Assembly: GCF_003312915.1 (NCBI RefSeq)
Contig: NZ_CP030261.1
Location: forward strand, 3,038,001 to 3,102,000
Reading direction: 5' to 3'
Length of the DNA: 64,000 nt
Origin: Flavobacterium fluviale
GTDB taxonomy: Bacteria; Bacteroidota; Bacteroidia; Flavobacteriales; Flavobacteriaceae
The translations under genes were made by a program, and so were the position numbers. Position 1 is the stretch's first letter. Each line of letters begins with the position of its first letter. Below the pieces are notes generated by a model, which searched no databases, had not been told where the DNA came from, and saw only the letters and a list, made by a program, of their open reading frames with translations. Positions 1-8,915 of this stretch are shown piece by piece.

Positions 1-2
1 CG

Positions 3-1340
3 TTTTCCAAAGAACAGAATTATACGGGTATGATTAATTACCGTAAAAAGTTTTTTGATGATAAACTAAAAGTTTCTTTTTTAACCAATTACAGCCATTT
101 TAATACCAAATTTATTGATACAACTACAGTTCGTTACAATTGGTTAGGAGAAATTATTGCCGAAAACATGCAGCCTGGCGAAATTAGATCAGGAAATAAC
201 CAGAGGATGAAGTACAATTTTGTTTCATCAAGATTGAATATGGAATACCAGCTTTCTGATCGTAACTTTTTAGAATTTAGTGAATTGTATTATTCGCAGA
301 GAAGAAAAGGAAGTGATCCTCTTGGAGCAGTTTCCATAATTGACGGCATTGATGTGTTGACCGTTCCTGCAACTTACAGAAAAGACAATATGGCTTTGGC
401 ATGGCGTTCTCTATGGCTCGAAAGTAAATTGGAAAGTATTGTAGCAGCAAAGTATTATCATTATAATACAGAAGGTTACACTACAGATAATTATGGTTTT
501 GCATGGACATCCTCAAAGGACGACAGCCAGTTTGGTTATCTGGGAGGTTTGAAGTGGGAAAATAACAATTATCTACTTAAACTTTCTTATGAATATGCTA
601 CACGTCTTCCTGACGAATTTGAAATTTTTGGAGATGCCAGACTGGTAAAAGAAAATTTAGATCTTGATCCTGAAAAAAGCCACAACTTAAATTTAAACGG
701 ACAGTACACTATTGCTAAAGAAAAGAGCAGTTTAACCTTTTCGGGAAATTTGTTCTACAGAAAGGTAAAGGACATTATTTTCCTGCAGCTCGATATTCCG
801 TTTAACAGATACATCAATTATGAGAATTCTGAAATAAAGGGTTTTGAGTTTGAAACCAATTATACGCACAGAAAATGGCTGAATACAGGATTTAATATTA
901 CATATCAGGATATTCGCAGAAAAGAATCAGAATCTCGAAATAAATACCTCGATGATTCAAGAGCGCCTAATATTCCGTTTTTGTTTGGAAATTTTTGGGC
1001 AAGTACATATTTCGGAAATGTGTTTGAAAAAGGAGACAGCTTAAATTTTACATGGAATGCCAATTACACACACCGATTCTTTTTGGTTGCTATTCCAAAA
1101 AATCAGGAACCTCCCTTATTTGGATCTGTAAAAGATTTTCAGACTTCACTAATTATTCCGCAAGACGGAAGATTAGGACAGTTTTCTAATGATCTCGGTG
1201 TTTATTATCATTTAGCAGATCAAAAAACAACCGTTTCTGTAGAGTGCAGGAATATTGGAGATGTAAAACTGTATGATAATTTTAATGTGCAGAGGCCGGG
1301 ACGATCGTTCCATCTTAAACTAGTTTATAATTTTTTTTAA
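3..1340 (+). CDS. TonB-dependent outer-membrane receptor, C-terminal part (5' end outside window)
   Basis: The reading frame is open from the left edge, so only the C-terminal ~445 residues are present. They show alternating aromatic/polar strands typical of the 22-strand barrel of TonB-dependent receptors, and end in the hydrophobic-aromatic pattern LKLVYNFF expected of the last strand recognised by the BAM machinery. The protein would import a ligand such as a siderophore, driven by TonB-ExbBD. The next gene, 24 bases downstream, is a DUF4374-like lipoprotein, a partner commonly seen beside iron-related receptors; this makes a siderophore or iron substrate plausible but unproven. The plug domain and any signal peptide lie outside the window. 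Confidence 0.88.
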   Translation, partial: FSKEQNYTGMINYRKKFFDDKLKVSFLTNYSHFNTKFIDTTTVRYNWLGEIIAENMQPGEIRSGNNQRMKYNFVSSRLNMEYQLSDRNFLEFSELYYSQRRKGSDPLGAVSIIDGIDVLTVPATYRKDNMALAWRSLWLESKLESIVAAKYYHYNTEGYTTDNYGFAWTSSKDDSQFGYLGGLKWENNNYLLKLSYEYATRLPDEFEIFGDARLVKENLDLDPEKSHNLNLNGQYTIAKEKSSLTFSGNLFYRKVKDIIFLQLDIPFNRYINYENSEIKGFEFETNYTHRKWLNTGFNITYQDIRRKESESRNKYLDDSRAPNIPFLFGNFWASTYFGNVFEKGDSLNFTWNANYTHRFFLVAIPKNQEPPLFGSVKDFQTSLIIPQDGRLGQFSNDLGVYYHLADQKTTVSVECRNIGDVKLYDNFNVQRPGRSFHLKLVYNFF

Positions 1341-1364
1341 TAAAACCAATAAATCAGATCAACT

Positions 1365-2630
1365 ATGAAAAGAAGCAATTCACTTCGTTCAGTACTGGCA
1401 GGAATCGCCGCTAGTATGCTTTTATTTGCTTGCAGCAGCAACGATGATAATAACAATACCGATAACGGTAGTACAGACGATACTTTACCAAAAAACGAAA
1501 CTTGGATTATATACAATGGCGCTGCTAACTGGAGTGGTGGGATTTACGCATTAAAAGATAACAAATCAAGAGAAATTAATCTTTCTGGATTACCGTTTTT
1601 ACAAGTAACATCTTCTTTAGGAGGAAGATCATTAGATAAAACTCTTTTTAAAGTAAATGATGTTTCTAATGCAAAACAAGGAATTAATAAAATGGGTCTT
1701 GATGCTTCTGGTAAGGTTGTAGATCAAGGGTTTTTACCATCTCTTTCAAATGCTTACGAAACTAACTTTTTAGTTGCAGGTCCAACAGAAGGTTACTACT
1801 GGGATAAAGTAAGAGGAGGCTTAAAATTACAGACATTCAATCCTTCTACAATGGAAAGAACAGGAGAAATTGATTTTTCTTCACTTTCAGAAGGACAGCC
1901 ATTAGAATCTATAGGACAGTTAATTATTGCAAAAAGAGATAATAAATTATACTTAGATTTATTATTAGGAAACAAAGCCGCAGGAAACTGGCAGGTAACT
2001 CCAGTAGTTAAAGAGGTTGCTATCGCGGTATATGATTTAACTACAAACAAAATCGAAAATGTAACTAAAATGGGTAATACAACAAATTTAGGTGTATTTA
2101 TTGACCACGTTTTATGGAGCTTAGATGAAGTTACAGGAGATTTATATTTTGCGTCTGTAGGAGATATGAAAACGCAGCCAAGTGACTATTCTTCAAAAAT
2201 TCTTAGAATTAAAAAAGGAGAAATTAATTTTGATTCGACGTTTGCAATTGATATGAAAGCATATCAGTTCCCTGCAGAATTTAATAGACTTTTTGCTCAC
2301 AACGGTAAAATCTACACTACAATTCCATCTAGAGCAGTTTCTTACTACGGTGGCGGACAGCATGGAGTTAGATACAGAGACGATGTTTGGTTTTGGAATG
2401 AAATTGATGCCGTTACTAAAAAAGCGACTCGCTTAAATATGCCGCCAGATAATTTTTACACAACTCAAAATCCATTTTTCCACAACGGAGAAATCTATTT
2501 CTTATCTAACAGCACTACAGATGGTTTCTCTGGAGTGAATCAATATAACCCAGTTACAAAGGTGGTTAAAGAAACTTTCAGATTGAAAGAAAGCGGAAGA
2601 ATCCAAGGATTTAATATTATCAAAGACTAA
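1365..2630 (+). CDS. DUF4374-like surface/periplasmic lipoprotein paired with TonB receptor
   Basis: A protein of 421 residues beginning with a lipoprotein signal peptide; the lipobox LFAC puts the lipidated cysteine at about residue 23, followed by a Ser/Asp/Asn-rich linker. The rest shows repeated short strand patterns (WIIYNG, YALKDN, LYFASVGD, GKIYTTIP) consistent with a beta-propeller-like fold. Architecture and position directly after a TonB-dependent receptor match the DUF4374 family of Bacteroidota; the match is from recognition, not a search. A role in binding or handling the receptor's ligand is inferred. The pair probably forms an operon ending at the hairpin just downstream. Confidence 0.75.
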   Translation: MKRSNSLRSVLAGIAASMLLFACSSNDDNNNTDNGSTDDTLPKNETWIIYNGAANWSGGIYALKDNKSREINLSGLPFLQVTSSLGGRSLDKTLFKVNDVSNAKQGINKMGLDASGKVVDQGFLPSLSNAYETNFLVAGPTEGYYWDKVRGGLKLQTFNPSTMERTGEIDFSSLSEGQPLESIGQLIIAKRDNKLYLDLLLGNKAAGNWQVTPVVKEVAIAVYDLTTNKIENVTKMGNTTNLGVFIDHVLWSLDEVTGDLYFASVGDMKTQPSDYSSKILRIKKGEINFDSTFAIDMKAYQFPAEFNRLFAHNGKIYTTIPSRAVSYYGGGQHGVRYRDDVWFWNEIDAVTKKATRLNMPPDNFYTTQNPFFHNGEIYFLSNSTTDGFSGVNQYNPVTKVVKETFRLKESGRIQGFNIIKD

Positions 2631-2676
2631 TTTGAGTTTTCCCTTCGATATTTAGCCCTAAATACTATTTTTTTTT

Positions 2677-2714
2677 ACGGAAGCATTTTTTTTAAAATTG
2701 CTTCCGTTTTTTTA
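2677..2714 (+). terminator. Rho-independent terminator after the TonB receptor/lipoprotein pair
   Basis: A 9-bp perfect stem (ACGGAAGCA at 2677-2685 with TGCTTCCGT at 2699-2707) and a 13-base AT loop are followed by a run of T. Confidence 0.85.
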
Positions 2715-2749
2715 TAATCACAGGTAGCAAATCACCTTAAGGAATTCAA

Positions 2750-2972
2750 GAATTAAGAATTAAAAATTAAGAATTAAAAATTAAGAATTAAAAATTAAGA
2801 ATCAACAATCAACAATTAACCACCAACAATTAACCACCAACAATTAACCATTAACCATTAACAATCAACCATTAACCATTAACCATTAACCATTAACCAT
2901 TAACCATTAACCATTAACCATTAACCATTAACCATTAGCAATCAACCATCAACCATAAACCATCAACAATCA
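2750..2972. repeat. Intergenic TTAACCA heptamer repeat tract, locus 1
   Basis: Begins with tandem AATTAAGAATTAAAA-type units and continues as degenerate then near-perfect tandem TTAACCA heptamers with variants TCAACCA and CAACAAT. It lies between the convergent ends of the lipoprotein and DoxX-like genes and holds no gene. Three similar tracts occur elsewhere in the window. Confidence 0.9.
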
Positions 2973-2975
2973 ACT

Positions 2976-3410
2976 CTAAATTCTATTATCAACTGCGTAA
3001 GATGTTTTACCAATATTAGCCAGCAGTAAAGCGGCAGCAGCGCTTGTCCAGACCGAATAATCGAAAGGAGCTTTAACCGAAACCGAAACAGCCATAGCAA
3101 AACCGAAGAAAAATAATAAAAAGGCAGTTCCTAAAGCTGCGATTCGGGTTTTAAAACCAAAAATCAATAAGAGACTTAATATAACTTCAAGGAAAGTGGC
3201 AGCAATGCCTAAAATTTCTGCTGTTGCTTTGTTCGCATACGGATTTAAGGTCTGGGTGTAAATAACGAAGTTGTCCCAATTTCCCCAAGCTACTGCGTTG
3301 GAGCCAGGTGCTCCCCAGATTCCAAATCGATCAGCTACGGCTGAAAGCATTGTTATTGCTAAAACTATTCTTAAAATTAAACCTGCTTCTAATAGGGTTA
3401 TGTTTTTCAT
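2976..3410 (-). CDS. DoxX-like integral membrane protein
   Basis: A 144-residue protein with four predicted membrane helices (about residues 8-26, 64-83, 90-110 and 118-136). The segment FLEVILSLLLIFGFKTRIAALGTAFLL matches the DoxX pattern of a glycine-rich helix followed by a basic FxxR turn. DoxX-family proteins are small inner-membrane proteins often linked to quinone/thiosulfate or redox-stress functions; the substrate here is not evident. A second DoxX protein is encoded at 5513-5899. The gene stands alone, with its 3' end abutting the heptamer repeat tract. The ATG start gives a typical length. Confidence 0.75.
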   Translation of the reverse strand: MKNITLLEAGLILRIVLAITMLSAVADRFGIWGAPGSNAVAWGNWDNFVIYTQTLNPYANKATAEILGIAATFLEVILSLLLIFGFKTRIAALGTAFLLFFFGFAMAVSVSVKAPFDYSVWTSAAAALLLANIGKTSYAVDNRI

Positions 3411-3540
3411 TCTGTTACTAATTTATTTCAATATCAATTCAACGAATTTCTTTTTTAAAGGTTAAAGAAAAATCGCCTGGTTATTTTTTAATAACGGTAT
3501 AATCATCGTCAAATTGTTTAAAATAATCGTTAAAGTGCAT

Positions 3541-3568
3541 AAAAAAAGGATAGAGGTTACTCTATCCT
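3541..3568 (-). terminator. Terminator of the GNAT gene
   Basis: A perfect 9-bp stem (AGGATAGAG at 3547-3555 with CTCTATCCT at 3560-3568), a 4-base loop and a T run in the minus direction. It overlaps the stop codon of the acetyltransferase gene. Confidence 0.8.
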
Positions 3569-4121
3569 AACTTATTTGAAGATGCTCAAGTTTCTTTCCA
3601 ACTAAAGTTTTTTGTCCCACAACCTTAAAACCAAGTTTTAAATAAAGGCTCTTCGCCTGCGGATTATCTTCATCAACCAATAAACCTAATATTTCTTTAT
3701 TAGTGTCAACATATTCTTCTATTAGAAATTGAAGTATTTTAGAACCAATTCCTTTTCCCTGATGCTTCGGATTAACACCCAACGCATCAATATAGAATTC
3801 TCCTGCCTGAGTTTCAAGCTCTGGATCAAATTCAGGATTATGATGTTTCCTTACGAATTCAATTATCGGATTTCGTAATGTTTCTATGTCTGCTCCTTTA
3901 TAAACATCTGCCACGCCAATAATTTCGTTATTTTCTGTCGCGACATAACAATTTTGATAAGAATATTGATTTTCCTCTTTCTCAATAAAGTACTGCAGAA
4001 AATCTTTCGCAGCAGCGTAATCATTTTTTTTTATAAATTTATAAATGATATCTTCCATTGCTAATAATAATATAGGAGCAATGTAATGTGCATCTGATTT
4101 TTCGGCTTTTCTGATATTCAT
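3567..4121 (-). CDS. GNAT family N-acetyltransferase
   Basis: A 184-residue protein. The acetyl-CoA binding motif A is clear: VNPKHQGKGIGSKILQFL (Q/R-x-x-G-x-G/A signature), followed by motif B with NPQAKSLYLKLGFK. The N-terminal MNIRKAEKSDAHYIAPIL is the usual first strand-helix of GNATs, which is why the ATG at 4121 is preferred over an in-frame ATG 18 codons upstream (4175) that would add an atypical leader. The substrate is unknown. It is likely monocistronic, with its own terminator overlapping the stop codon. Confidence 0.82.
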   Translation of the reverse strand: MNIRKAEKSDAHYIAPILLLAMEDIIYKFIKKNDYAAAKDFLQYFIEKEENQYSYQNCYVATENNEIIGVADVYKGADIETLRNPIIEFVRKHHNPEFDPELETQAGEFYIDALGVNPKHQGKGIGSKILQFLIEEYVDTNKEILGLLVDEDNPQAKSLYLKLGFKVVGQKTLVGKKLEHLQIS

Positions 4122-4270
4122 TGTAGTATTATTTAAAACAAATTTACTTATAAATATTTCGTCACGCATCATCAAAAAGATCTCAGCAGATTAGGATAGG
4201 TTTTATTTAAAATAAAACTCCAAAATCTCTGTGAAAGAAAAATAGGTAGATTAAATTAAATTGCTGAAAT

Positions 4271-4328
4271 TATACCGTTTTACGCTTAAAATATACCATT
4301 TATACATTTTTTACTCCTCTTATCTTTG
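4271..4328 (+). promoter_or_regulatory. Promoter with direct-repeat operator candidate upstream of alcohol dehydrogenase gene
   Basis: TATCTTTG at 4321-4328 matches the Bacteroidota -7 consensus TAnnTTTG, 33 bases before the ATG. Upstream, TATACCGTTT (4271-4280) and TATACCATTT (4292-4301) are direct repeats spaced exactly 21 bases, i.e. on one face of the helix. They resemble an activator or repressor site; the regulator is unknown. Confidence 0.5.
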
Positions 4329-4360
4329 TACTATAATTTTAATTAAAAATTAGAAAAAAC

Positions 4361-5374
4361 ATGAAAGCAATAGGATTTAAAACCTCATTACCCATAGAGA
4401 ACCAAGAAAGTTTTATCGAATTTGAAACTTCAAAACCAATACCGGGCGAACGCGATTTGCTGGTAAAAATTGATGCGATTTCAGTAAATCCAGTTGATTT
4501 TAAAATTCGCCAAAGCGGTGCAAAAGACACAGTTTTAGAAACACCAAAAATAATTGGCTGGGATGCGGCAGGAATTGTACAGGCAGTTGGAGAAAAAGTA
4601 ACTTTGTTTGAAGTCGGAGATCTAGTGTATTATGCTGGAGATATTACCAAACCGGGAAGCAATGCCGAATATCAGATTATTGATGAAAGAATTGTGGGAA
4701 GAAAACCAACTTCGTTAAATAGTCAGGAAGCTGCAACTATTCCGTTAACCGCCTTGACAGCGTGGGAAATATTGTTTGACAGAATTAGAATCAGTGCTGA
4801 AAAAGACAAAGGAAAATCCATTTTGATTATTGGCGGCGCAGGCGGAGTAGGTTCGATTGCAATTCAGTTAGCAAAGAAAATAGCTGGTTTAACTGTTATT
4901 GCAACAGCATCGCGTCCTGAAACAATTGATTGGTGTAAAAAACAAGGAGCAGATTATGTTGTAGATCATAAAGATTTAGTATCCTCTGTCCGCGAAGCTG
5001 GTTTTGAAAATGTAGATTTTATTTTAGATTTTGTAGATACCAATGGTTACTGGGATATAATGGTTGAACTGATTAAACCTCAAGGACATATCGCTTCGAT
5101 TACAGGAAGCAGCGATCCTGTTGTTTTAAACAAATTGAAAAGTAAAAGCGCCTCTTTTTCTTGGGAATTTATGTATACACGCTCCATGTATCAAACAGAA
5201 GATATGATTGAGCAGCATCATATTCTAAACAAAATAGCTGATTTATTAGATGAAGGCGTGCTGAAAACAACTCTAAATGTAACCTTAAAAGGATTTACAG
5301 CAGAAAATCTAAAAAAGGCTCACGAACTTTTAGAATCGGGTAAAATGATAGGAAAAATTGCCATCAAGTTTTAA
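4361..5374 (+). CDS. Zinc-type alcohol dehydrogenase/quinone oxidoreductase family protein (MDR superfamily)
   Basis: A 337-residue medium-chain dehydrogenase/reductase. It has the GroES-like N-terminal domain (ISVNPVDFKIR, then GWDAAGIVQAVGEKV and FEVGDLVYYAG) and a Rossmann domain with the nucleotide motif GGAGGVGSIAIQLAK around residues 161-175. The Cys ligands of zinc-dependent alcohol dehydrogenases are not apparent, so it is probably a zinc-free NADPH quinone/enone reductase of the zinc-binding-dehydrogenase-like subfamily. It is preceded by a promoter and direct repeats. It is likely monocistronic; the next gene has its own 138-base upstream region. Confidence 0.85.
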   Translation: MKAIGFKTSLPIENQESFIEFETSKPIPGERDLLVKIDAISVNPVDFKIRQSGAKDTVLETPKIIGWDAAGIVQAVGEKVTLFEVGDLVYYAGDITKPGSNAEYQIIDERIVGRKPTSLNSQEAATIPLTALTAWEILFDRIRISAEKDKGKSILIIGGAGGVGSIAIQLAKKIAGLTVIATASRPETIDWCKKQGADYVVDHKDLVSSVREAGFENVDFILDFVDTNGYWDIMVELIKPQGHIASITGSSDPVVLNKLKSKSASFSWEFMYTRSMYQTEDMIEQHHILNKIADLLDEGVLKTTLNVTLKGFTAENLKKAHELLESGKMIGKIAIKF

Positions 5375-5512
5375 AAATAACGACTGTGAACATTTAGAAT
5401 ATTTATCTAGAATTATTTTAAATAACAACTTTGAAACCTAACAAAATTTTGTATTTTAGTCGCTCTTACAAGTGAAAACGTAAGTAACTTAAAACCCAAA
5501 ACTAAAATTATT

Positions 5513-5899
5513 ATGATTTCAAAAAACACAGACTTAGGATTATTACTATTGCGTATAAGCGTTGGCGGACTAATGCTTTTTCATGGCGTTGCCAAACTTA
5601 TTCATGGTATTTCGTTCTTAGTTGAAAACATGGGAGCATTTGGATACGCTGTTTACATTGGTGAAGTTTTAGCTCCAATAGCTATTTTAATAGGCTTCAG
5701 AACCAGAATTGCGGCTGTTTTACTAGCTATAACTTGTGTTGTAGCAATTGCAACGGCTCATGCCCAAGATATTTTCTCAATCAGCGAACACGGAGGTTAT
5801 GCCAACGAATTATTGATGCTGTATCTTTTAGGTTCTGTTGCATTGTTTTTTACTGGCGCTGGTAAATACGCAGTTTCTAAAACAAATAATTGGGACTAA
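5513..5899 (+). CDS. DoxX family membrane protein
   Basis: A 128-residue protein with four membrane helices. The N-terminal LLLLRISVGGLMLFHGVAKLIHG is the canonical DoxX opening (LLRxxxGxxFxxHGxxKL), followed by a second helix ending GFRTR. DoxX proteins sit in the inner membrane, and several have been linked to redox-stress responses or thiosulfate/quinone chemistry; no substrate can be assigned here. The protein is more canonical than its paralogue at 2976-3410. A strong terminator follows at 5922. Confidence 0.88.
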   Translation: MISKNTDLGLLLLRISVGGLMLFHGVAKLIHGISFLVENMGAFGYAVYIGEVLAPIAILIGFRTRIAAVLLAITCVVAIATAHAQDIFSISEHGGYANELLMLYLLGSVALFFTGAGKYAVSKTNNWD

Positions 5900-5921
5900 A
5901 CTCAAGCAAAATATATAATTG

Positions 5922-5957
5922 AAAAGCTCTAAACTAAAGTTTGGGGCTTTTTTTTAT
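5922..5957 (+). terminator. Rho-independent terminator after doxX-like gene
   Basis: Thirteen-base arms AAAAGCTCTAAAC (5922-5934) and GTTTGGGGCTTTT (5939-5951) pair with G-T wobbles around a short loop and end in a T run. Confidence 0.85.
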
Positions 5958-5959
5958 TA

Positions 5960-6150
5960 AAAAAATTAAAAATTAAAAATTAAAAATTAAAAAATTATGA
6001 TCAAGAAGCAAGAATCGTAATCACCATCAACCATCAACCATCGACCATCGACCATCAACCATTAACCATTAACTATCAACCATCAACCATCAACCATCAA
6101 CCATTAACCATTAACCATTAACCATTAACCATTAACCATCAACAATTAAC
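5960..6150. repeat. Intergenic heptamer repeat tract, locus 2
   Basis: AT-rich AATTAAAA units (5960-5995) lead into tandem ACCATCA/ACCATTA heptamers (6020-6150). It lies between two co-directional genes, downstream of a terminator. The 369-base gap holds no gene; a short leader of about 120 bases remains before the CPBP gene. Confidence 0.88.
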
Positions 6151-6268
6151 TCTTATCGGCTAAAATTATGTTTTCACGGAGAAATGCAGCAGTTCTACCG
6201 ATCTCACTTTTAATTTATATACTCCAGATATACTTTTGATCAAAATTAAAACCTAAAAAATCAAAATT

Positions 6269-7006
6269 ATGTCACCATTATCACCGTTTCTCTGGATCTT
6301 ATTAATTTCTCCTTTTGTTGTTATTGCACATTTCAAAACAGAAAAAACAAACTTTAAATACTTAGCGCTTTTTGTTGTTTATTTTATTAGCGATATGTTG
6401 CTGCAGCATTACGGAAAAGAGCTGTTGCCATTAGATTTTCTGGGATTAAAATTCAATTGGTCAGGAAAAATATTGAGTTTAGTTTTATCCCTAATTATAC
6501 TATTTTTAGTTTCAAAAGAAGAAAGAACCCAAATCGGATTTACTGCTCAAACCAATCCAAAAAGCGCTTTAAAATTTGGTTTATTAGTATTTATTGGTTT
6601 TACCTTATTTGATATTGTTTTTAAAATGATATTGTTTCCAAAAGGAGGAGCATTCGATTTAGAAACCTTTATTTTTCAAGCCTCAATGCCGGGTTTGACA
6701 GAAGAAATTGCTCTTAGAGGAATCTCACTATGGCTTTTAAATAAGGCTTTTGCTCCAAAATGGAATTACCGCGGTGTAGAATTGGGCTGGTCATTTGTGA
6801 TCATTACTATCTTATTTGGAGTGTCGCACGGTGCAATTTTAGATCAGGATTTTCACTTAAAGTTTGACATCATTACGATTGTATATCTTACTTTAATATC
6901 ATCATTTAGCTTAGGTGTTTTAAGGGTTTTCTCAGGAAATTTAATCTTCTCCATTCTCGGTCACAACACAATTAATTTAATCAATGCAGTCATTAGAATT
7001 TTATAA
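6269..7006 (+). CDS. CPBP family intramembrane metalloprotease
   Basis: A 245-residue multi-pass protein (about 7-8 helices) with the CPBP/Abi (Rce1-like) motifs in order: EExxxR at E145-E146/R150 (TEEIALRG), FxxxH at F183/H187 (FGVSH), and HN at H232-N233 (GHNTIN). These supply the catalytic glutamates and metal-binding histidines. Family members cleave CaaX-like or membrane substrates; the bacterial roles are mostly unknown, and include bacteriocin self-immunity in some species. The gene precedes a LytS/LytTR pair by 35 bases in the same direction and may be co-transcribed with it, so membrane-signal processing is a possible shared theme (inference). Confidence 0.85.
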   Translation: MSPLSPFLWILLISPFVVIAHFKTEKTNFKYLALFVVYFISDMLLQHYGKELLPLDFLGLKFNWSGKILSLVLSLIILFLVSKEERTQIGFTAQTNPKSALKFGLLVFIGFTLFDIVFKMILFPKGGAFDLETFIFQASMPGLTEEIALRGISLWLLNKAFAPKWNYRGVELGWSFVIITILFGVSHGAILDQDFHLKFDIITIVYLTLISSFSLGVLRVFSGNLIFSILGHNTINLINAVIRIL

Positions 7007-7041
7007 AAAGTTATATTTGAAACTGCTTTACAATTATATAA

Positions 7042-8208
7042 ATGCCAAATACCACTTCTAATTCAGGATATTTTTTAGACAAAGTTGCTTCTGTAAATTT
7101 CGATCAGTTTTTTACTAAAAGAAATAGAGTTTTAATGCACATTTTCATGTGGTTAGGATTTTCTGTTTTGTTGTTTTTGAGTTATGTAATTGGATATCAT
7201 TTGGTTTATTTTGATGCAGTTTTGCTCACTATCCGTATGGCAGCAGTTAATATCATTGTCTTTTATATGTTATTTTATCTGCTGCTTCCTAAGATTTTTT
7301 CAGGAAACAAAACCAGAATTGTAATTCTTTTGTTGATGCTTTTCCCAATTTCGATTTTTGTCTGGATGGCGTCTACATACTTTTTCTCTTTGTTTTACTA
7401 CGCTCTAGGCCTTGAAATTACTTTTGGAGAACTAAAAGGAGTAATAAAAATGAGTGCCGACCAGACTTTTTTAGAGGCAGTTTCCTTAAAAAGAATGCTT
7501 TCGCAGACGATAATTATTATCTCACTTCTTTCGCCTTTTTGTTTTGCTAAGATTTTGGTCGAAATTACAAGACTTTACAATAATAAATTTCAAATACAGA
7601 AAGAAAAAACGGCTTTGGAAATTCAGAATATTCAAATTGAAAAAGACTTTTTGAAAGCACAGCTTAACCCGCATTTTTTGTTTAATACCTTGAATAATTT
7701 GTACGGACTTACAGTGAGAAAAGACGATCTGGCTCCAGAATTAATTCTCAATCTGTCTGATATTATGAGTTATACCTTGTATGAATCGAATACAGAAATT
7801 GTCCGTCTGGAAAAGGAATTAGATTTTATAAAGAATTACATCGCCTTAGAAAAAATGCGCTATGCCGATGATGCCAAAATTGAAATTACAATTGAAGGAG
7901 AAAGACAAACCGCAGGTCTTTTTATAGCACCGCTGCTGACTTTTACTTTCATAGAAAATGCATTTAAATACGGATTAAAAAACGCTGGAAATGCATTTGT
8001 AAAACTGGATATTAAAATAGAAAACAATACTTTTTGGTTTTCTTTAGAAAATGACTTTGATCCAAATCGAACTAACGAATTTGGAGGAATAGGAGTGGAG
8101 AATGCTCTTAAACGCCTAGAATTAGTTTATCCAAACCAGTATAAATTAGAAATTAAAAACCAAGATTCCACTTTTAAAGTCGATCTAAAAATAGTTTTAA
8201 GAAAGTAA
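7042..8208 (+). CDS. LytS/YpdA-type sensor histidine kinase
   Basis: A 388-residue protein with four membrane helices (about 32-54, 61-83, 91-120, 154-173), a coiled linker, then the His_kinase domain with LKAQLNPHFLFNTLNNLYGL; the phospho-accepting histidine is H211. The C-terminal ATPase domain has the N-box FTFIENAFKYG and the glycine box NEFGGIGVENALKRL. Such kinases phosphorylate LytTR regulators encoded next to them; here the regulator starts within the stop codon (TAATG), indicating translational coupling. The signal is unknown. Confidence 0.9.
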   Translation: MPNTTSNSGYFLDKVASVNFDQFFTKRNRVLMHIFMWLGFSVLLFLSYVIGYHLVYFDAVLLTIRMAAVNIIVFYMLFYLLLPKIFSGNKTRIVILLLMLFPISIFVWMASTYFFSLFYYALGLEITFGELKGVIKMSADQTFLEAVSLKRMLSQTIIIISLLSPFCFAKILVEITRLYNNKFQIQKEKTALEIQNIQIEKDFLKAQLNPHFLFNTLNNLYGLTVRKDDLAPELILNLSDIMSYTLYESNTEIVRLEKELDFIKNYIALEKMRYADDAKIEITIEGERQTAGLFIAPLLTFTFIENAFKYGLKNAGNAFVKLDIKIENNTFWFSLENDFDPNRTNEFGGIGVENALKRLELVYPNQYKLEIKNQDSTFKVDLKIVLRK

Positions 8209-8915
8209 TGGAAAAGCTAAAATGCATTGTCATAGATGACGAGCCTATTGCAAGAGACATAATAGAATCTTTTATCAGCGAAATTCCATATTTGGAATTA
8301 AAAGCTTCGTTTGGAGAATCTGCAAAAGCTTTGATGTATCTGCAGGAAAATACGATTGATATTATTTTTAGTGATATCGAAATGCCCAAAATTACTGGTT
8401 TAGAATTAGTAGATTCACTTACAAATCCGCCCGTAATTATATTTATAACCGCACATCGCAATTTTGCTTTGGACGGATTTGAAACTGGTGCAGCAGATTA
8501 CTTGGTTAAACCCGTTCGTTTTGATCGATTTTTAAAAGCTGTAAATCGCGCAAAAGAATACATTTCGTTAAAGAAAACAGCATCTGTGCATCAAATAAAT
8601 TCCGATCGCATTTTTATTAAATCGGAAGGAAAATTGATTAAAATTCTCCTCAATGAAATTCTGTATGTAGAAGCGCAGGGCGACTATTTAAAATTTGTTA
8701 TTAATGGCGCTTCGTACACTTCTCTAGGGACTCTAAAAGCATTGGAAGAAGTTTTGAAACTTCCAATGTTCTTTCGCGTACAGCGTTCTTTTATTTTAAA
8801 TCTCGAAGCGGTTAGAAGTCTTAATGGAAATATAGTAGAGTTAATCGATGGTAAAACAATTTCGACTGCAGTAAATAAAAAGGACGAACTATATCAATTA
8901 TTGGGAATTAAATGA
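8208..8915 (+). CDS. LytTR family DNA-binding response regulator
   Basis: A 235-residue protein. The receiver domain spans residues 1-115, with acidic pocket D10-D11, phospho-acceptor D56 (IIFSDIEMP) and a conserved lysine in YLVKPVRF. The LytTR DNA-binding domain (about 135-235) contains FIKSEGKLIKILLNEILYVEAQGDYLKF and the closing FFRVQRSFILNLEAV. It is the cognate partner of the kinase with which it overlaps by one base. Targets cannot be predicted from the window; LytTR proteins commonly bind imperfect direct repeats. Confidence 0.92.
   Translation: MEKLKCIVIDDEPIARDIIESFISEIPYLELKASFGESAKALMYLQENTIDIIFSDIEMPKITGLELVDSLTNPPVIIFITAHRNFALDGFETGAADYLVKPVRFDRFLKAVNRAKEYISLKKTASVHQINSDRIFIKSEGKLIKILLNEILYVEAQGDYLKFVINGASYTSLGTLKALEEVLKLPMFFRVQRSFILNLEAVRSLNGNIVELIDGKTISTAVNKKDELYQLLGIK

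Noticed and set aside
2750..2972. Heptamer tract considered as a CRISPR array.
   Set aside because: Units are contiguous and of 7 bases without unique spacers, and no cas gene is in the window.
3567..4175. Longer version of the GNAT starting at 4175.
   Set aside because: The extra 18 residues do not fit the family N-terminus; the ATG at 4121 opens on the usual first strand.
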